Source: an uncultured Ilumatobacter sp. (GTDB lineage: Bacteria > Actinomycetota > Acidimicrobiia > Acidimicrobiales > Ilumatobacteraceae). From it: 64,000 nucleotides of DNA. The stretch spans positions 109,206-173,205 of the forward strand of contig CALKNK010000015.1 in the NCBI GenBank assembly GCA_938091165.1, read 5' to 3'. Below the pieces are notes generated by a model. That model saw nothing but the letters and a program-made list of their open reading frames with translations. It searched no databases and was not told where the DNA came from. Shown piece by piece: positions 7,857 through 16,205 of this stretch. Position numbers and translations under genes: made by a program. How positions within the stretch are numbered: the first letter of the stretch is position 1; every line of letters begins with the position of its first letter.

Positions 7857-9287
7857 ATGACCATGACAGAGAATGAACTACAAGACGGCCGGGTCGTCGC
7901 TATCGCTGGCCCCGTCATCGACGTCGAGTTCCCCCGCAGCGCGTTGCCCGAGCTGAACTCGGCCATCGAGTTCACAATTGCGCTTGAAGGTGAAGAGACC
8001 ACGGTGCTGGCCGAGGTCGCCCAACAGCTCGGTGACGGTCGTGTCCGCGCCATCTGCATGAAGCCGACCGACGGTCTGGTGCGCGGCGCCCCAGTGCGCA
8101 ACACCGGCCACGGTATTCAAGTTCCTGTGGGCGACAAGGTGCTTGGCAACGTCTGGAACGTGTGGGGCGAAGCACTCGACACACAGCCCGAGGGCATCGA
8201 CGAAATCGAGCGCTGGGACATCCACCGTCCCGCTCCGACCTTCGACGCGCTCGAGCCGTCCGCTCGCATGTTTGAAACCGGCATCAAGGTCGTTGACCTT
8301 CTCACCCCGTACGTCGCCGGAGGCAAGATCGGCCTCTTCGGCGGTGCCGGCGTGGGCAAGACCGTGCTCATCACTGAGATGATCAACCGGGTGGCCTCGC
8401 AACACGGTGGCGTGTCGGTGTTCGCCGGTGTGGGCGAGCGGACCCGCGAGGGAACCGACCTCCGTTTGGAAATGATGGAGTCAGGCGTATACGAGAAGGC
8501 CGCCCTGGTCTTCGGTCAGATGGACGAGCCGCCCGGCGTTCGCTTGCGTGTCGCCCTGTCAGCGCTGACGATGGCGGAGTACTTCCGCGACGTCGCTGGT
8601 CAGGACGTGTTGTTGTTCGTCGACAACATTTTCCGCTTTGTGCAGGCAGGTTCCGAAGTGTCGACCCTCCTTGGTCGTATGCCCTCGGCAGTGGGTTACC
8701 AGCCCACACTCGCCGACGAGATGGGCCAACTGCAGGAGCGCATTACCTCCACGAAGGGCCGCTCGATCACGTCGCTGCAGGCCGTGTACGTACCTGCCGA
8801 CGACTACACGGACCCGGCGCCGTTCACTACCTTCACCCACCTCGATGCCACCACTGAGCTCAGCCGTACCGTTGCTTCGCTCGGCATTTACCCGGCGGTG
8901 GATCCACTGTCGTCGACGTCGACTATCTTGAGCCCCGAGGTTGTGGGTGACCACCACTACGGAGTGGCCCGCCGTGTGCAGGAGACACTCCAGCGCTACA
9001 AAGAGCTGCAGGACATCATCGCCATCCTCGGTCTGGACGAGCTGTCTGAAGAGGATCGACTCACGGTGTCTCGTGCCCGTAAGGTTGAGCGTTTCCTGTC
9101 TCAGCCCTTCTTCGTCGCGAAGGTCTTCACCGGACTTGAGGGTGAGTACGTGCCGGTTGCCGAGACGGTTGAGTCCTTCGAAGCCATCATCGATGGCGGC
9201 CTCGACGACCTGCCCGAGCAAGCGTTCCTAAACGTTGGCAACATCGACCAGGTGCAGGCCAAGGCCAAACAGCTCTCGGAGAGCTGA
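7857..9287 (+). CDS. atpD: F1Fo ATP synthase subunit beta
   Basis: Catalytic subunit, 476 residues from the ATG at 7857, which has aggag 10 bp upstream; an in-frame ATG at 7815 gives 14 poorly matching residues and is not preferred. Walker A GGAGVGKT is at about 162-169, followed by the GERTREG segment and the catalytic LLFVDNIFRF (Walker B) region. The DELSEEDRL element that contacts gamma is present near the C-terminus. All catalytic features appear intact. Confidence 0.97.
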   Translation: MTMTENELQDGRVVAIAGPVIDVEFPRSALPELNSAIEFTIALEGEETTVLAEVAQQLGDGRVRAICMKPTDGLVRGAPVRNTGHGIQVPVGDKVLGNVWNVWGEALDTQPEGIDEIERWDIHRPAPTFDALEPSARMFETGIKVVDLLTPYVAGGKIGLFGGAGVGKTVLITEMINRVASQHGGVSVFAGVGERTREGTDLRLEMMESGVYEKAALVFGQMDEPPGVRLRVALSALTMAEYFRDVAGQDVLLFVDNIFRFVQAGSEVSTLLGRMPSAVGYQPTLADEMGQLQERITSTKGRSITSLQAVYVPADDYTDPAPFTTFTHLDATTELSRTVASLGIYPAVDPLSSTSTILSPEVVGDHHYGVARRVQETLQRYKELQDIIAILGLDELSEEDRLTVSRARKVERFLSQPFFVAKVFTGLEGEYVPVAETVESFEAIIDGGLDDLPEQAFLNVGNIDQVQAKAKQLSES

Positions 9288-9356
9288 TCACCAGATGTTG
9301 CTCGAGCACGTTGGCAGCGTCCTGTTGTCGAACCACCCTGTGAAAGGAGCCTGATC

Positions 9357-9776
9357 ATGGCTGATCCCATCATCGTAGAAGTCGTTTCACCGGAGAAGGT
9401 GCTGTACTCCGGCGAAGCCGACATGGTCATCACGCGAACTGCGGGCGGTGGCGAGATTGCTTTCCAGGCAGGACACTCGGCGTTCCTCGGCGTCCTCGTC
9501 GAGAACCACACGCGGGTCTTTCAGACCGATGGCGAGGTGCAAGACATTGCCGTCCATCGAGGCTTCGTCGAAGTAAGTGGCAATCCAACGAAGATTTCGC
9601 TGCTTTCGGACACTGCGGAACTGGCCGGAGATATTGACGTTGATCGCGCCAAGGAAGCATTGGAACGCCACCAGCAAACGCTGCGTGACGAAACTGTTGA
9701 TAGCGCAATCGCTGATGCTGTAGCCGGGAAGGCTCGCGCCCAGGCGCGCCTCACTGCCTCCGGTTTCACGGCATAG
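9357..9776 (+). CDS. atpC: F1Fo ATP synthase subunit epsilon
   Basis: 139-residue rotor subunit at the base of gamma. The N-terminal beta sandwich (IIVEVVSPEKVLYSGEADMV) is followed by a C-terminal helical hairpin (DVDRAKEALERHQQ), the part that inhibits ATP hydrolysis in many bacteria. A good Shine-Dalgarno (gaaaggag) precedes the ATG. Last gene of the operon. Confidence 0.95.
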   Translation: MADPIIVEVVSPEKVLYSGEADMVITRTAGGGEIAFQAGHSAFLGVLVENHTRVFQTDGEVQDIAVHRGFVEVSGNPTKISLLSDTAELAGDIDVDRAKEALERHQQTLRDETVDSAIADAVAGKARAQARLTASGFTA

Positions 9777-9790
9777 CTCCGCTTCGACAA

Positions 9791-9877
9791 CAGTGATCTA
9801 AAGATCTCTGTCGCCTAACTCGGATCGAAGCTCTTATCTCGGTGCTTGAGGCCTGGATGCTGTCGCCGTAGGGCGAC
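9791..9877 (+). terminator. Possible transcription end of the atp operon (two hairpins)
   Basis: Two stem-loops follow atpC. CAGTGATCT/AGATCTCTG (9791-9810) has one mismatch and a 2-base loop. GTCGCC-GTAG-GGCGAC (9862-9877) is a perfect 6-bp stem. Neither is followed by a T run, so intrinsic termination is uncertain, although actinobacterial terminators often lack a U-tract. Confidence 0.35.
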
Positions 9878-9942
9878 TCTGATAGCCGTGACTAGCCCTA
9901 ATGCTCTATCGTCTCAATCAGTTCAGCAATAGGAGTAGGGCG

Positions 9943-10704
9943 ATGCAACTCAAGGTTAAGCCGCTTGTTGCGGAACTAGTGGGCACCTTCTGGCTAGTGC
10001 TCGGTGGCTGCGGAGCTGCCGTACTCGCCTCCGACTTCGGAGTTGGCGGAAACGAAACTAGTCTCGGTATTGGCTTCGTAGGTGTCAGCCTTGCGTTCGG
10101 TCTCACTGTGTTGACCGGGGCATATGCGCTTGGCCACATCTCGGGCGGGCACTTCAACCCGGCCGTAACTTTAGGCATGGTTGTCGCCAGGCGTTTTGAT
10201 CCAAAGCACGCAGCCGGGTACGTCGGCGCACAGGTCGTCGGCGGCGTCATTGGTGCCGCAGTCCTACTAGGTATCGCCAGCGGTCAAGCGGGCTTTGAGA
10301 TTGGAGATGGCCCTGGTGCTTTCGCCTCGAACGGGTACGGTGAATTCTCACCTGGCGGATACAGCCTCGTCGCAGCTCTGATCGCCGAGATCGTGTTGAC
10401 CGCAGTATTTCTAGTGGTCATCCTTGGAGCGACCGCTCAGAGGGCGGCCCCGGCGATGGGGGGTCTGGCGATTGGCCTGGCACTAACCTTGATTCACCTC
10501 ATCTCGATCCCGGTCACAAACACCAGTGTCAACCCTGCCCGGTCAACGTCACAGGCACTTTTTGCCGGCAGTGACCAGCTCGGACAACTGTGGCTGTTCT
10601 GGGTGGCGCCGCTCATCGGCGCAGTCATCGGCGCAGCACTACACTGCTACGTGCTTGGCGACAATGAAGACGCCGTGATCGGACACGACCCGTCAGCAGC
10701 CTGA
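9943..10704 (+). CDS. aqpZ: Aquaporin (AqpZ-like MIP channel)
   Basis: Membrane channel for water or small neutral solutes, 253 residues with six transmembrane segments. Both hallmark half-helix motifs are present, NPA in SGGHFNPAVTLG and NPA in NTSVNPARSTSQAL. The residues after the second NPA (ARS) and overall length favour a water-type (AqpZ) channel over a glycerol facilitator. The start at 9943 is chosen because aggag lies 8 bp upstream, while the longer frame from 9901 adds unrelated residues. Monocistronic by spacing. Confidence 0.92.
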   Translation: MQLKVKPLVAELVGTFWLVLGGCGAAVLASDFGVGGNETSLGIGFVGVSLAFGLTVLTGAYALGHISGGHFNPAVTLGMVVARRFDPKHAAGYVGAQVVGGVIGAAVLLGIASGQAGFEIGDGPGAFASNGYGEFSPGGYSLVAALIAEIVLTAVFLVVILGATAQRAAPAMGGLAIGLALTLIHLISIPVTNTSVNPARSTSQALFAGSDQLGQLWLFWVAPLIGAVIGAALHCYVLGDNEDAVIGHDPSAA

Positions 10705-10773
10705 GCGCAAAATCAGTTGCGACACCAATGCCAATCTGCCTACGAGGCGGTTCAGTCTCGGTACGGTGAACGT

Positions 10774-11556
10774 ATGAACCCTTTTCCGTTCACAACTGCA
10801 CTCGTTACCGGCGCGTCTTCCGGCATTGGCGCCGAACTGGCGGAGCAGCTCGGGCGCGCAGGGGTGCCGACGGTGCTGGTGGCTCGGCGGGGCGACAAAC
10901 TTCGTGAGATCGCCGGTCAGTTTGAAGGGTTTAGCGTGCTGGAAGCCGACTTGGGAACAGCGGCCGGTCAGAATGCTGTCATGGAGGCGGTCGGTAATAT
11001 CGAGAATCCGATCGACCTTGTTGTGAACAACGCAGGATTTGGGACCAGCGGTCAGTTTGCTGAGATAGATGCAAACCGGCTCAGCGATGAAGTTGAGCTG
11101 AACGTGAAAGCACTGACTCGAATCAGCAGCGCAGCTGCACGGGCGATGGCGGCCAGAGGATCGGGATACCTGCTGAATGTGTCGAGCGTGGCGAGTTTCC
11201 AGCCTGCCCCTGGGCTGGCGGTTTATGCTGCGACGAAAGCATATGTCACGAGCCTCACCGAGGCGTTGCATGAGGAACTGCGAAAAATCGGTGTCCACGT
11301 CACCGCATTGTGCCCGGGCTTGACGAAAACCGAATTTCAAGAACGTAGCAACACGACCGAGTACGAAGCAACGTTTCCTGGTTTCGCCTGGACCTCAGCG
11401 GCGTCCGTGGCAGCGGCGGGGCTTGTCGGAGTGGCGAAGAATAAGACGATTGTGGTGCCCGGGGCGCTCTACAAGGGTCTTGTCGTCACGAGCGATCTCA
11501 CGCCTCGGGCCTTGGCCCGTCGCTTAAGTGGACTGGCCTCGACGATCCGTCGCTAA
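10774..11556 (+). CDS. Short-chain dehydrogenase/reductase (SDR)
   Basis: 260-residue Rossmann oxidoreductase. It shows the N-terminal cofactor motif TGASSGIG, the NNAG motif, catalytic Ser in LLNVSSVASFQPAPG and the YAATK active-site Tyr/Lys pair. The ARRGDK segment after the second strand suggests NADP(H) preference. The relatives are mostly of unknown substrate (DltE-like cluster). The start at 10774 is chosen because the longer frame from 10717 adds unmatched residues. No obvious operon partner. Confidence 0.88.
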   Translation: MNPFPFTTALVTGASSGIGAELAEQLGRAGVPTVLVARRGDKLREIAGQFEGFSVLEADLGTAAGQNAVMEAVGNIENPIDLVVNNAGFGTSGQFAEIDANRLSDEVELNVKALTRISSAAARAMAARGSGYLLNVSSVASFQPAPGLAVYAATKAYVTSLTEALHEELRKIGVHVTALCPGLTKTEFQERSNTTEYEATFPGFAWTSAASVAAAGLVGVAKNKTIVVPGALYKGLVVTSDLTPRALARRLSGLASTIRR

Positions 11557-11739
11557 GCGGGTCCTCCACAGCAGTTGTCACTGTGGAACCACATGCCATC
11601 TGCTTTGCTGAGGTCAGCGAGGGTACGAAGTTATCGAGTGCCGACGTCACGGTCGTACCCGCCGCCGACATGACGCAACGACGTCAGCTCCGCTCATCAA
11701 CGGAGTTAGGTTGGAGTGTGAGGCGGTCTGCAAGAAAGC

Positions 11740-12198
11740 TCAGGTGCGTAAGGCGACCAGGTATTGCCCACCACCTTCTTGAACGTCGCTCGACAGAGTA
11801 AGCCCTGGTTCGAGGCGGCTTATTCGGTCGATTAGCCAGGCCGCTGTGGTGTCGGCATCCTGTTGACTCGGGCAGCGGCAGAAAATTTCGCGTCCGCCTT
11901 TGTTTGCCAGCCGATCGACGGTTTGAACGATTGCAACCGGGTCGATTACAAACAGGTCGGCCTTCCAGGGGACGACGGCTTCAACGTTGCCTTTGCCGGT
12001 GTTGCATCCACGATGTGCGAGCCGCTCGGAGAGGCCGCTCACCTTGCGCTTGCCCCTTTTTTTGGCTTTTCGCTCGGTTATCCGGGCGTCGACGCTGGGG
12101 CCGCGATCGTCGTTGACAGATACCGTGGCATCGACAGCTTCGTCGCAGACCCAACACCGCCAACTGTCTCGCTCGCCGATGTCATCGAACCCTGCCAT
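11740..12198 (-). CDS. Conserved actinobacterial protein with degenerate HNH-like zinc region
   Basis: 152 residues lying 47 bp downstream of eno on the same strand. The N-terminal half has a CWVC zinc knuckle (about residues 15-18) and a later LAHRGCNTGKG element, as in HNH endonucleases (CxxC ... HxxCN). The central segment between them, where active HNH proteins carry the His-rich DHVVP-type motif, is instead a basic stretch (ITERKAKKRGKRK). Nuclease activity is therefore doubtful. The C-terminal half (DPVAIVQTVDRLANKGG) has no recognised domain. It is probably co-transcribed with eno; function unknown. Confidence 0.65.
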   Translation of the reverse strand: MAGFDDIGERDSWRCWVCDEAVDATVSVNDDRGPSVDARITERKAKKRGKRKVSGLSERLAHRGCNTGKGNVEAVVPWKADLFVIDPVAIVQTVDRLANKGGREIFCRCPSQQDADTTAAWLIDRISRLEPGLTLSSDVQEGGGQYLVALRT

Positions 12199-12245
12199 TG
12201 CAGTGAGGGTATGTGATCACGCTGTGCATGACACAACGTTGGGGT

Positions 12246-13526
12246 TCAGCGCAGGGGTGCGAGGGCGCTCTTGCCGCGGAATGCCGCAGCTTCGCCGAGT
12301 TGTGCCTCGATACGGAGCAGTTGGTTGTACTTTGCGACTCGATCGGAGCGGCATGGTGCTCCAGTCTTGATCTGACCGCAGTTAGTGGCGACGGCAAGGT
12401 CGGCGATCGTGGCGTCTTCGGTTTCGCCTGACCGGTGGCTCATAACCGAGGTGTAGCCGTGGCGAGTGGCAAGGCTGACTGTGTTCAGCGTCTCGGTGAG
12501 AGATCCGATCTGATTTACCTTGATCAAAATCGAATTGGCAACGTTGGAATTGATTCCGCGTTGCAAGCGAATCGAGTTGGTAACGAAGAGGTCATCGCCG
12601 ACGAGTTGGGTTTTGTTGCCGACCGAGTCGGTGAGCTTCGCCCATCCCTCCCAATCGTTTTCATCCATCGCATCCTCAAGTGAAACGATCGGATACTTCT
12701 CGACCATTTCTGTCCAGTATCCAGCCATTTCGTCGGGGGAGAGAACCTTGCCCTCGTGGATGAGGTGGTAGGCACCGTCCTTGAAGATTTCCGACACAGC
12801 TGGATCGAGTGCGATTGAGATGTCCTCGCCGGGCGTAAAGCCGGCCTTCTCGATGGCTTCGAGGAGGGTGGTGATCGCCTCTTCGTTAGACGACAGGTTC
12901 GGGGCGAACCCACCCTCGTCACCGACTGCGGTCGACAGGCCGCGTCCATGGAGCACCTGCTTGAGCACGTGATATGTCTCTGTGCCCCACCGTAGGGCTT
13001 CGGAGAAGCTTGGCGCACCGACTGGCATCACCATGAACTCCTGGAAGTCGATCGAGTTATCAGCGTGGCTACCGCCATTGATGACATTCATCATGGGAAC
13101 CGGCAAGACGTGCGCGTTCGGTCCGCCGACGTAGGTGTAAAACGGCATGTTGAGTTCGGCTGCTGCGGCTTTCGCCGCCGCAAGGCTGGTGCCAAGAATG
13201 GCGTTGGCGCCGAATCGAGCTTTGTTGTCAGTCCCATCGAGATCGAGCATGACCTGGTCGATGCTTCGTTGGTTGAGCGCGTCGAATCCGTAGAGCGCAT
13301 CAGCGATTTCGGTGTTGATGAAGCCGACTGCGTTGGAGACTCCTTTGCCCATGTAGCGGTCTCCGCCGTCGCGCAGTTCGACGGCTTCGTGCTCGCCGGT
13401 TGAGGCGCCGGACGGGACCGCAGCGCGACCGGTCGCACCGGACTCCAGTTCGACTTCGACTTCGACTGTCGGGTTGCCCCGTGAATCGAGGATCTCGCGG
13501 CCGACAATGTTCTGGATTTCACTCAT
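12246..13526 (-). CDS. eno: Enolase (phosphopyruvate hydratase)
   Basis: Glycolytic enzyme interconverting 2-phosphoglycerate and phosphoenolpyruvate. The 426 residues match the family length. Visible features are the N-terminal VGREILDSRGNPTVEVEV, the mobile loop GASTGEHEAVELRD, the metal-binding SLEDAMDENDW and GDDLFVTN regions and the MSHRSGETED catalytic loop. The gene is followed closely by the HNH-like gene. A 396-bp gap separates it from the upstream mazG, so it probably has its own promoter. Confidence 0.97.
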   Translation of the reverse strand: MSEIQNIVGREILDSRGNPTVEVEVELESGATGRAAVPSGASTGEHEAVELRDGGDRYMGKGVSNAVGFINTEIADALYGFDALNQRSIDQVMLDLDGTDNKARFGANAILGTSLAAAKAAAAELNMPFYTYVGGPNAHVLPVPMMNVINGGSHADNSIDFQEFMVMPVGAPSFSEALRWGTETYHVLKQVLHGRGLSTAVGDEGGFAPNLSSNEEAITTLLEAIEKAGFTPGEDISIALDPAVSEIFKDGAYHLIHEGKVLSPDEMAGYWTEMVEKYPIVSLEDAMDENDWEGWAKLTDSVGNKTQLVGDDLFVTNSIRLQRGINSNVANSILIKVNQIGSLTETLNTVSLATRHGYTSVMSHRSGETEDATIADLAVATNCGQIKTGAPCRSDRVAKYNQLLRIEAQLGEAAAFRGKSALAPLR

Positions 13527-13922
13527 ACCGTTTCAATCGTAGAGCGCTGGGACGAATGGTGCTGGCCCTGTTGAGAAGTGTTCGATCATGTCTACCGCGG
13601 GGAAGAGGTGGCGCAGTTTGGCCTTCGGGCGCAATCGCGCGGATTGATGCTGTGCTGGGCGGAGAGGGTCCCCATGTCGGTGCCGCGCTGTTCTGACAGG
13701 AATCGGTGGTGCTCGACGTGCTGGTGTTACCGCGTGACTGGCTGGAGTTTGGTGAAGATGGGAAGGGAAATACTTGCGATCAGCGGCTCGCAAGACCGGT
13801 CGAGCCAGCGATCAGCAACCTGGCTTTGATACTTCTGCCCAGATCAGAGGTTCCGCGATCGACAACGTCCACAACTTGTTGGATCTCGATGCGACTTGGT
13901 TTGCTGTAAAGGGCTTGCGTCG
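13527..13922. other. 396-bp intergenic region between mazG and eno without supported gene
   Basis: Short open frames exist on both strands (for example 13533-13793 on the minus strand), but none shows a known motif, plausible ribosome binding site or codon usage like the neighbours. The stretch next to 13527 should hold the eno promoter. I see no tRNA or strong hairpin here. Confidence 0.5.
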
Positions 13923-15437
13923 TCAGCTTGAAGAGGTTTTCACGATGAGCTTCGCTTCGTCCCAGAGCCCATTGAGGATCTTCAGATTGCTCGTGCGTAG
14001 GTCGATCGACTGTTGCGCCGCCAACTGCTCGACCGATTCGAAACGTGCTCGGAACTTGTCGCTGGCCGCGCGAAGTGCGAGCTCAGCATCAATGTCAAGG
14101 TGCCGGGCCACGTTGACAACCGCGAACAGCAAGTCACCGAGCTCATCGGTTTCAGCGTCAACGTCGCCGTGCCCGACTGCTTCGCTCAGTTCACCAGTTT
14201 CTTCGATAATTTTTGGAAATGCCCCGTGAACGTCAGGCCAATCGAAACCAACTTTTGAGGCCTTCCGTCCAATCTTTTGGGCATATGCCAGTGATGGAAG
14301 AGACCGCGGGATTCCGTCAAACACGGACGTGCGATTCTTTTCGACACGCTTGATTTCGTCCCAGTTGCTGAGCACCGTGTCGGTGTCACCCGCTTTGGCC
14401 ATATCGCCGTTCTTGGGTCCGAAGACGTGCGGGTGGCGACGCACGAGCTTGTCATGGACGCCCTGCGTGACATCGGCAATCGTGAATCGGCCTTGTTGCT
14501 CTGCAATCGTCGCGTGGAACTCAATCTGGAACAGCAGATCGCCAAGTTCCTCGATGAGGTCGTCGTCGGTTGCAGGCTTGCTGGGATCAAGAGCATGGAG
14601 GGCATCGACGACCTCGTAGGTCTCCTCGAGGAGAAAGGGGATGAGAGTCTTGTGGGTCTGTTCGATGTCCCATGGACACTGCTCGCGCAGCGTCCGGGTC
14701 AACTGGTGGAAACGCACGTATTCTTGGCCGACGGGTGCCGAAAGCCGCGGGATGTAGATCGACGTGAGGTGGTTGGCCTCGATGGTTTGGTCGAGCTTGG
14801 CCCACGTTGTGTGGGTGACCTGCTCGTTGTCGGTCCCAAGCGCGTGCAAGATCACGACTGGGTCGGCACCGTTGGCATCTTCGACTGCCAGCTTGATGTC
14901 GCTGAGTACCCAGTTGGCGTGGGTATGAGCTACGAGGAGTGGACCGCGTTCGCCAGCCGCAGCGGTTGCGAACTCGTGGCCGTCGACGAGCCGGATGCTT
15001 GCCTCGATCGGATCGATACCAAGCCGAGTCCACGCAACATCGAGAAACGACAGCGCCGGAACGATATTGACTTCGATGCCTTCATTTTCAGATGCACGTT
15101 CCTGTAGGTAGCGAACCGTGCGTTCCAGTATCAGAGGTGAACCGGGAACGGCGTAGAGGATTTCGCCATGCTCGTACGCGGACTCGATCAGGCGATTGGT
15201 GATCTCGACGTAAACGTCGTCGAAGGAATGAGCCGTTTCGTAGAGGTCGTCGTGAGAGTTTGCATCGGGAACAAGATGAGCCGAGGGATGCATTGAGGTG
15301 CGAAGATGCCTGTGGGGTATGCGATCGATGGCGAGGCGTGCCTCATCGGTAATGTGCTGCTCGCCGCCGGGGCCGAGACCGACAACAACGATGCGGGCCG
15401 CAGTGGGGGGCGAGGGCATGGGCGATTTCAGGCTCAA
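13923..15437 (-). CDS. mazG: MazG nucleotide pyrophosphohydrolase with N-terminal tetrapyrrole-methylase-like domain (YabN type)
   Basis: House-cleaning enzyme hydrolysing aberrant NTPs, 504 residues. Residues 1-230 form a SAM-dependent tetrapyrrole (corrin) methylase-like domain (VVVGLGPGGEQ, AVPGSPLILERTV), as in Bacillus YabN. The rest is a duplicated MazG core with the CPWD motif, EETYEVVDAL and EELGDLLFQIEFH in the first repeat and EETGELSEAV and DELGDLLFAVVNV in the second. The longest start is a TTG at 15437 that overlaps the stop of the upstream lipoprotein gene (TTGA); an ATG six codons later (15419) is equally possible. Confidence 0.93.
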   Translation of the reverse strand: MSLKSPMPSPPTAARIVVVGLGPGGEQHITDEARLAIDRIPHRHLRTSMHPSAHLVPDANSHDDLYETAHSFDDVYVEITNRLIESAYEHGEILYAVPGSPLILERTVRYLQERASENEGIEVNIVPALSFLDVAWTRLGIDPIEASIRLVDGHEFATAAAGERGPLLVAHTHANWVLSDIKLAVEDANGADPVVILHALGTDNEQVTHTTWAKLDQTIEANHLTSIYIPRLSAPVGQEYVRFHQLTRTLREQCPWDIEQTHKTLIPFLLEETYEVVDALHALDPSKPATDDDLIEELGDLLFQIEFHATIAEQQGRFTIADVTQGVHDKLVRRHPHVFGPKNGDMAKAGDTDTVLSNWDEIKRVEKNRTSVFDGIPRSLPSLAYAQKIGRKASKVGFDWPDVHGAFPKIIEETGELSEAVGHGDVDAETDELGDLLFAVVNVARHLDIDAELALRAASDKFRARFESVEQLAAQQSIDLRTSNLKILNGLWDEAKLIVKTSSS

Positions 15438-16195
15438 ATGAGTGGGATAACTGTGGCGGTAGCGTTGTCGTAGGTGCCGATCTGCGGATCGACGTAGACG
15501 TCGAGGCCGAGGGAGTTGGCACCGAGTGCCTCGGCAACGGTGGGCGTGTCGTTGGGGCCGAGTTCGCGGTACGGAATGAACCGGCTGACCACGTAGAGGT
15601 CCCCGTCCGATGCGGTATTAGGAATGATGGCGGTGGCATACGGCGCATCTTCATTAAGCGCAGTGATCGAGTCGGCGAGTGGGTCGTTGACGCCGAGCGG
15701 AAGTTGGGTGATGGTCAGGCACCCAATTCGACCGTTTGTCTGAGCGAGCTGGTCATTTACATTGAATGAGGCAAAAATGTCAGTAAAGCTGGTGCCACTT
15801 TCGAGCTCGTCAATGACTGCCTCCGCTTCAGCTCGGGTGGATACCCCGACAGCTTCGAGGCAGACACTGCCGCTCTCAAGTACTCCGTTGGCGTAGGCGT
15901 CAGCGACGAGAGTTGGATCTGAGGCCTCACTCACGCGCTCGGCTATCCAGCCGCTGACTTGGCTGCGGGCGATATCGGCGTTGATGAGCTGTTCATCACT
16001 CGCTCCGAGTTCTCGCAACTCGGCGACGAGTTCGTTGCGGGTATAATCGGCACCGTCGACTCGCGCCGCAAGATCGTTGTTAGAAACCGTGGTGCAGCCA
16101 GCGATGAGGGTGGCACCAGTAAGAATGAGCAGGATGATCGGAGAGCGACGCTTCACGGCCACGACGTTACCGGGTGGCCTGTCTGTGCCAGACAC
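15434..16195 (-). CDS. Secreted lipoprotein, possibly SurA/PrsA-like (function unknown)
   Basis: About 240-253 residues. A basic start (VKRRSP), a hydrophobic helix and the lipobox LIAGC give a typical type II signal peptide, so the mature protein is attached to the outer face of the membrane at that Cys. Both candidate starts are GTG (16195, or 16156 immediately before the basic residues); 16156 suits the signal peptide better. The mature part, with a TRNELVAELRELG element and helical N-domain, is reminiscent of SurA/PrsA-type chaperones but lacks a convincing parvulin core. It sits between mfd and mazG, the position often held by a SurA-like lipoprotein in actinobacteria. Confidence 0.7.
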   Translation of the reverse strand: MSGTDRPPGNVVAVKRRSPIILLILTGATLIAGCTTVSNNDLAARVDGADYTRNELVAELRELGASDEQLINADIARSQVSGWIAERVSEASDPTLVADAYANGVLESGSVCLEAVGVSTRAEAEAVIDELESGTSFTDIFASFNVNDQLAQTNGRIGCLTITQLPLGVNDPLADSITALNEDAPYATAIIPNTASDGDLYVVSRFIPYRELGPNDTPTVAEALGANSLGLDVYVDPQIGTYDNATATVIPLI

Positions 16196-16205
16196 GGATA
16201 GACCC

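Noticed and set aside
13533..13793. 86-residue minus-strand frame between mazG and eno
   Set aside because: Pro/Arg/His-rich translation without motif; looks like non-coding GC-rich sequence.
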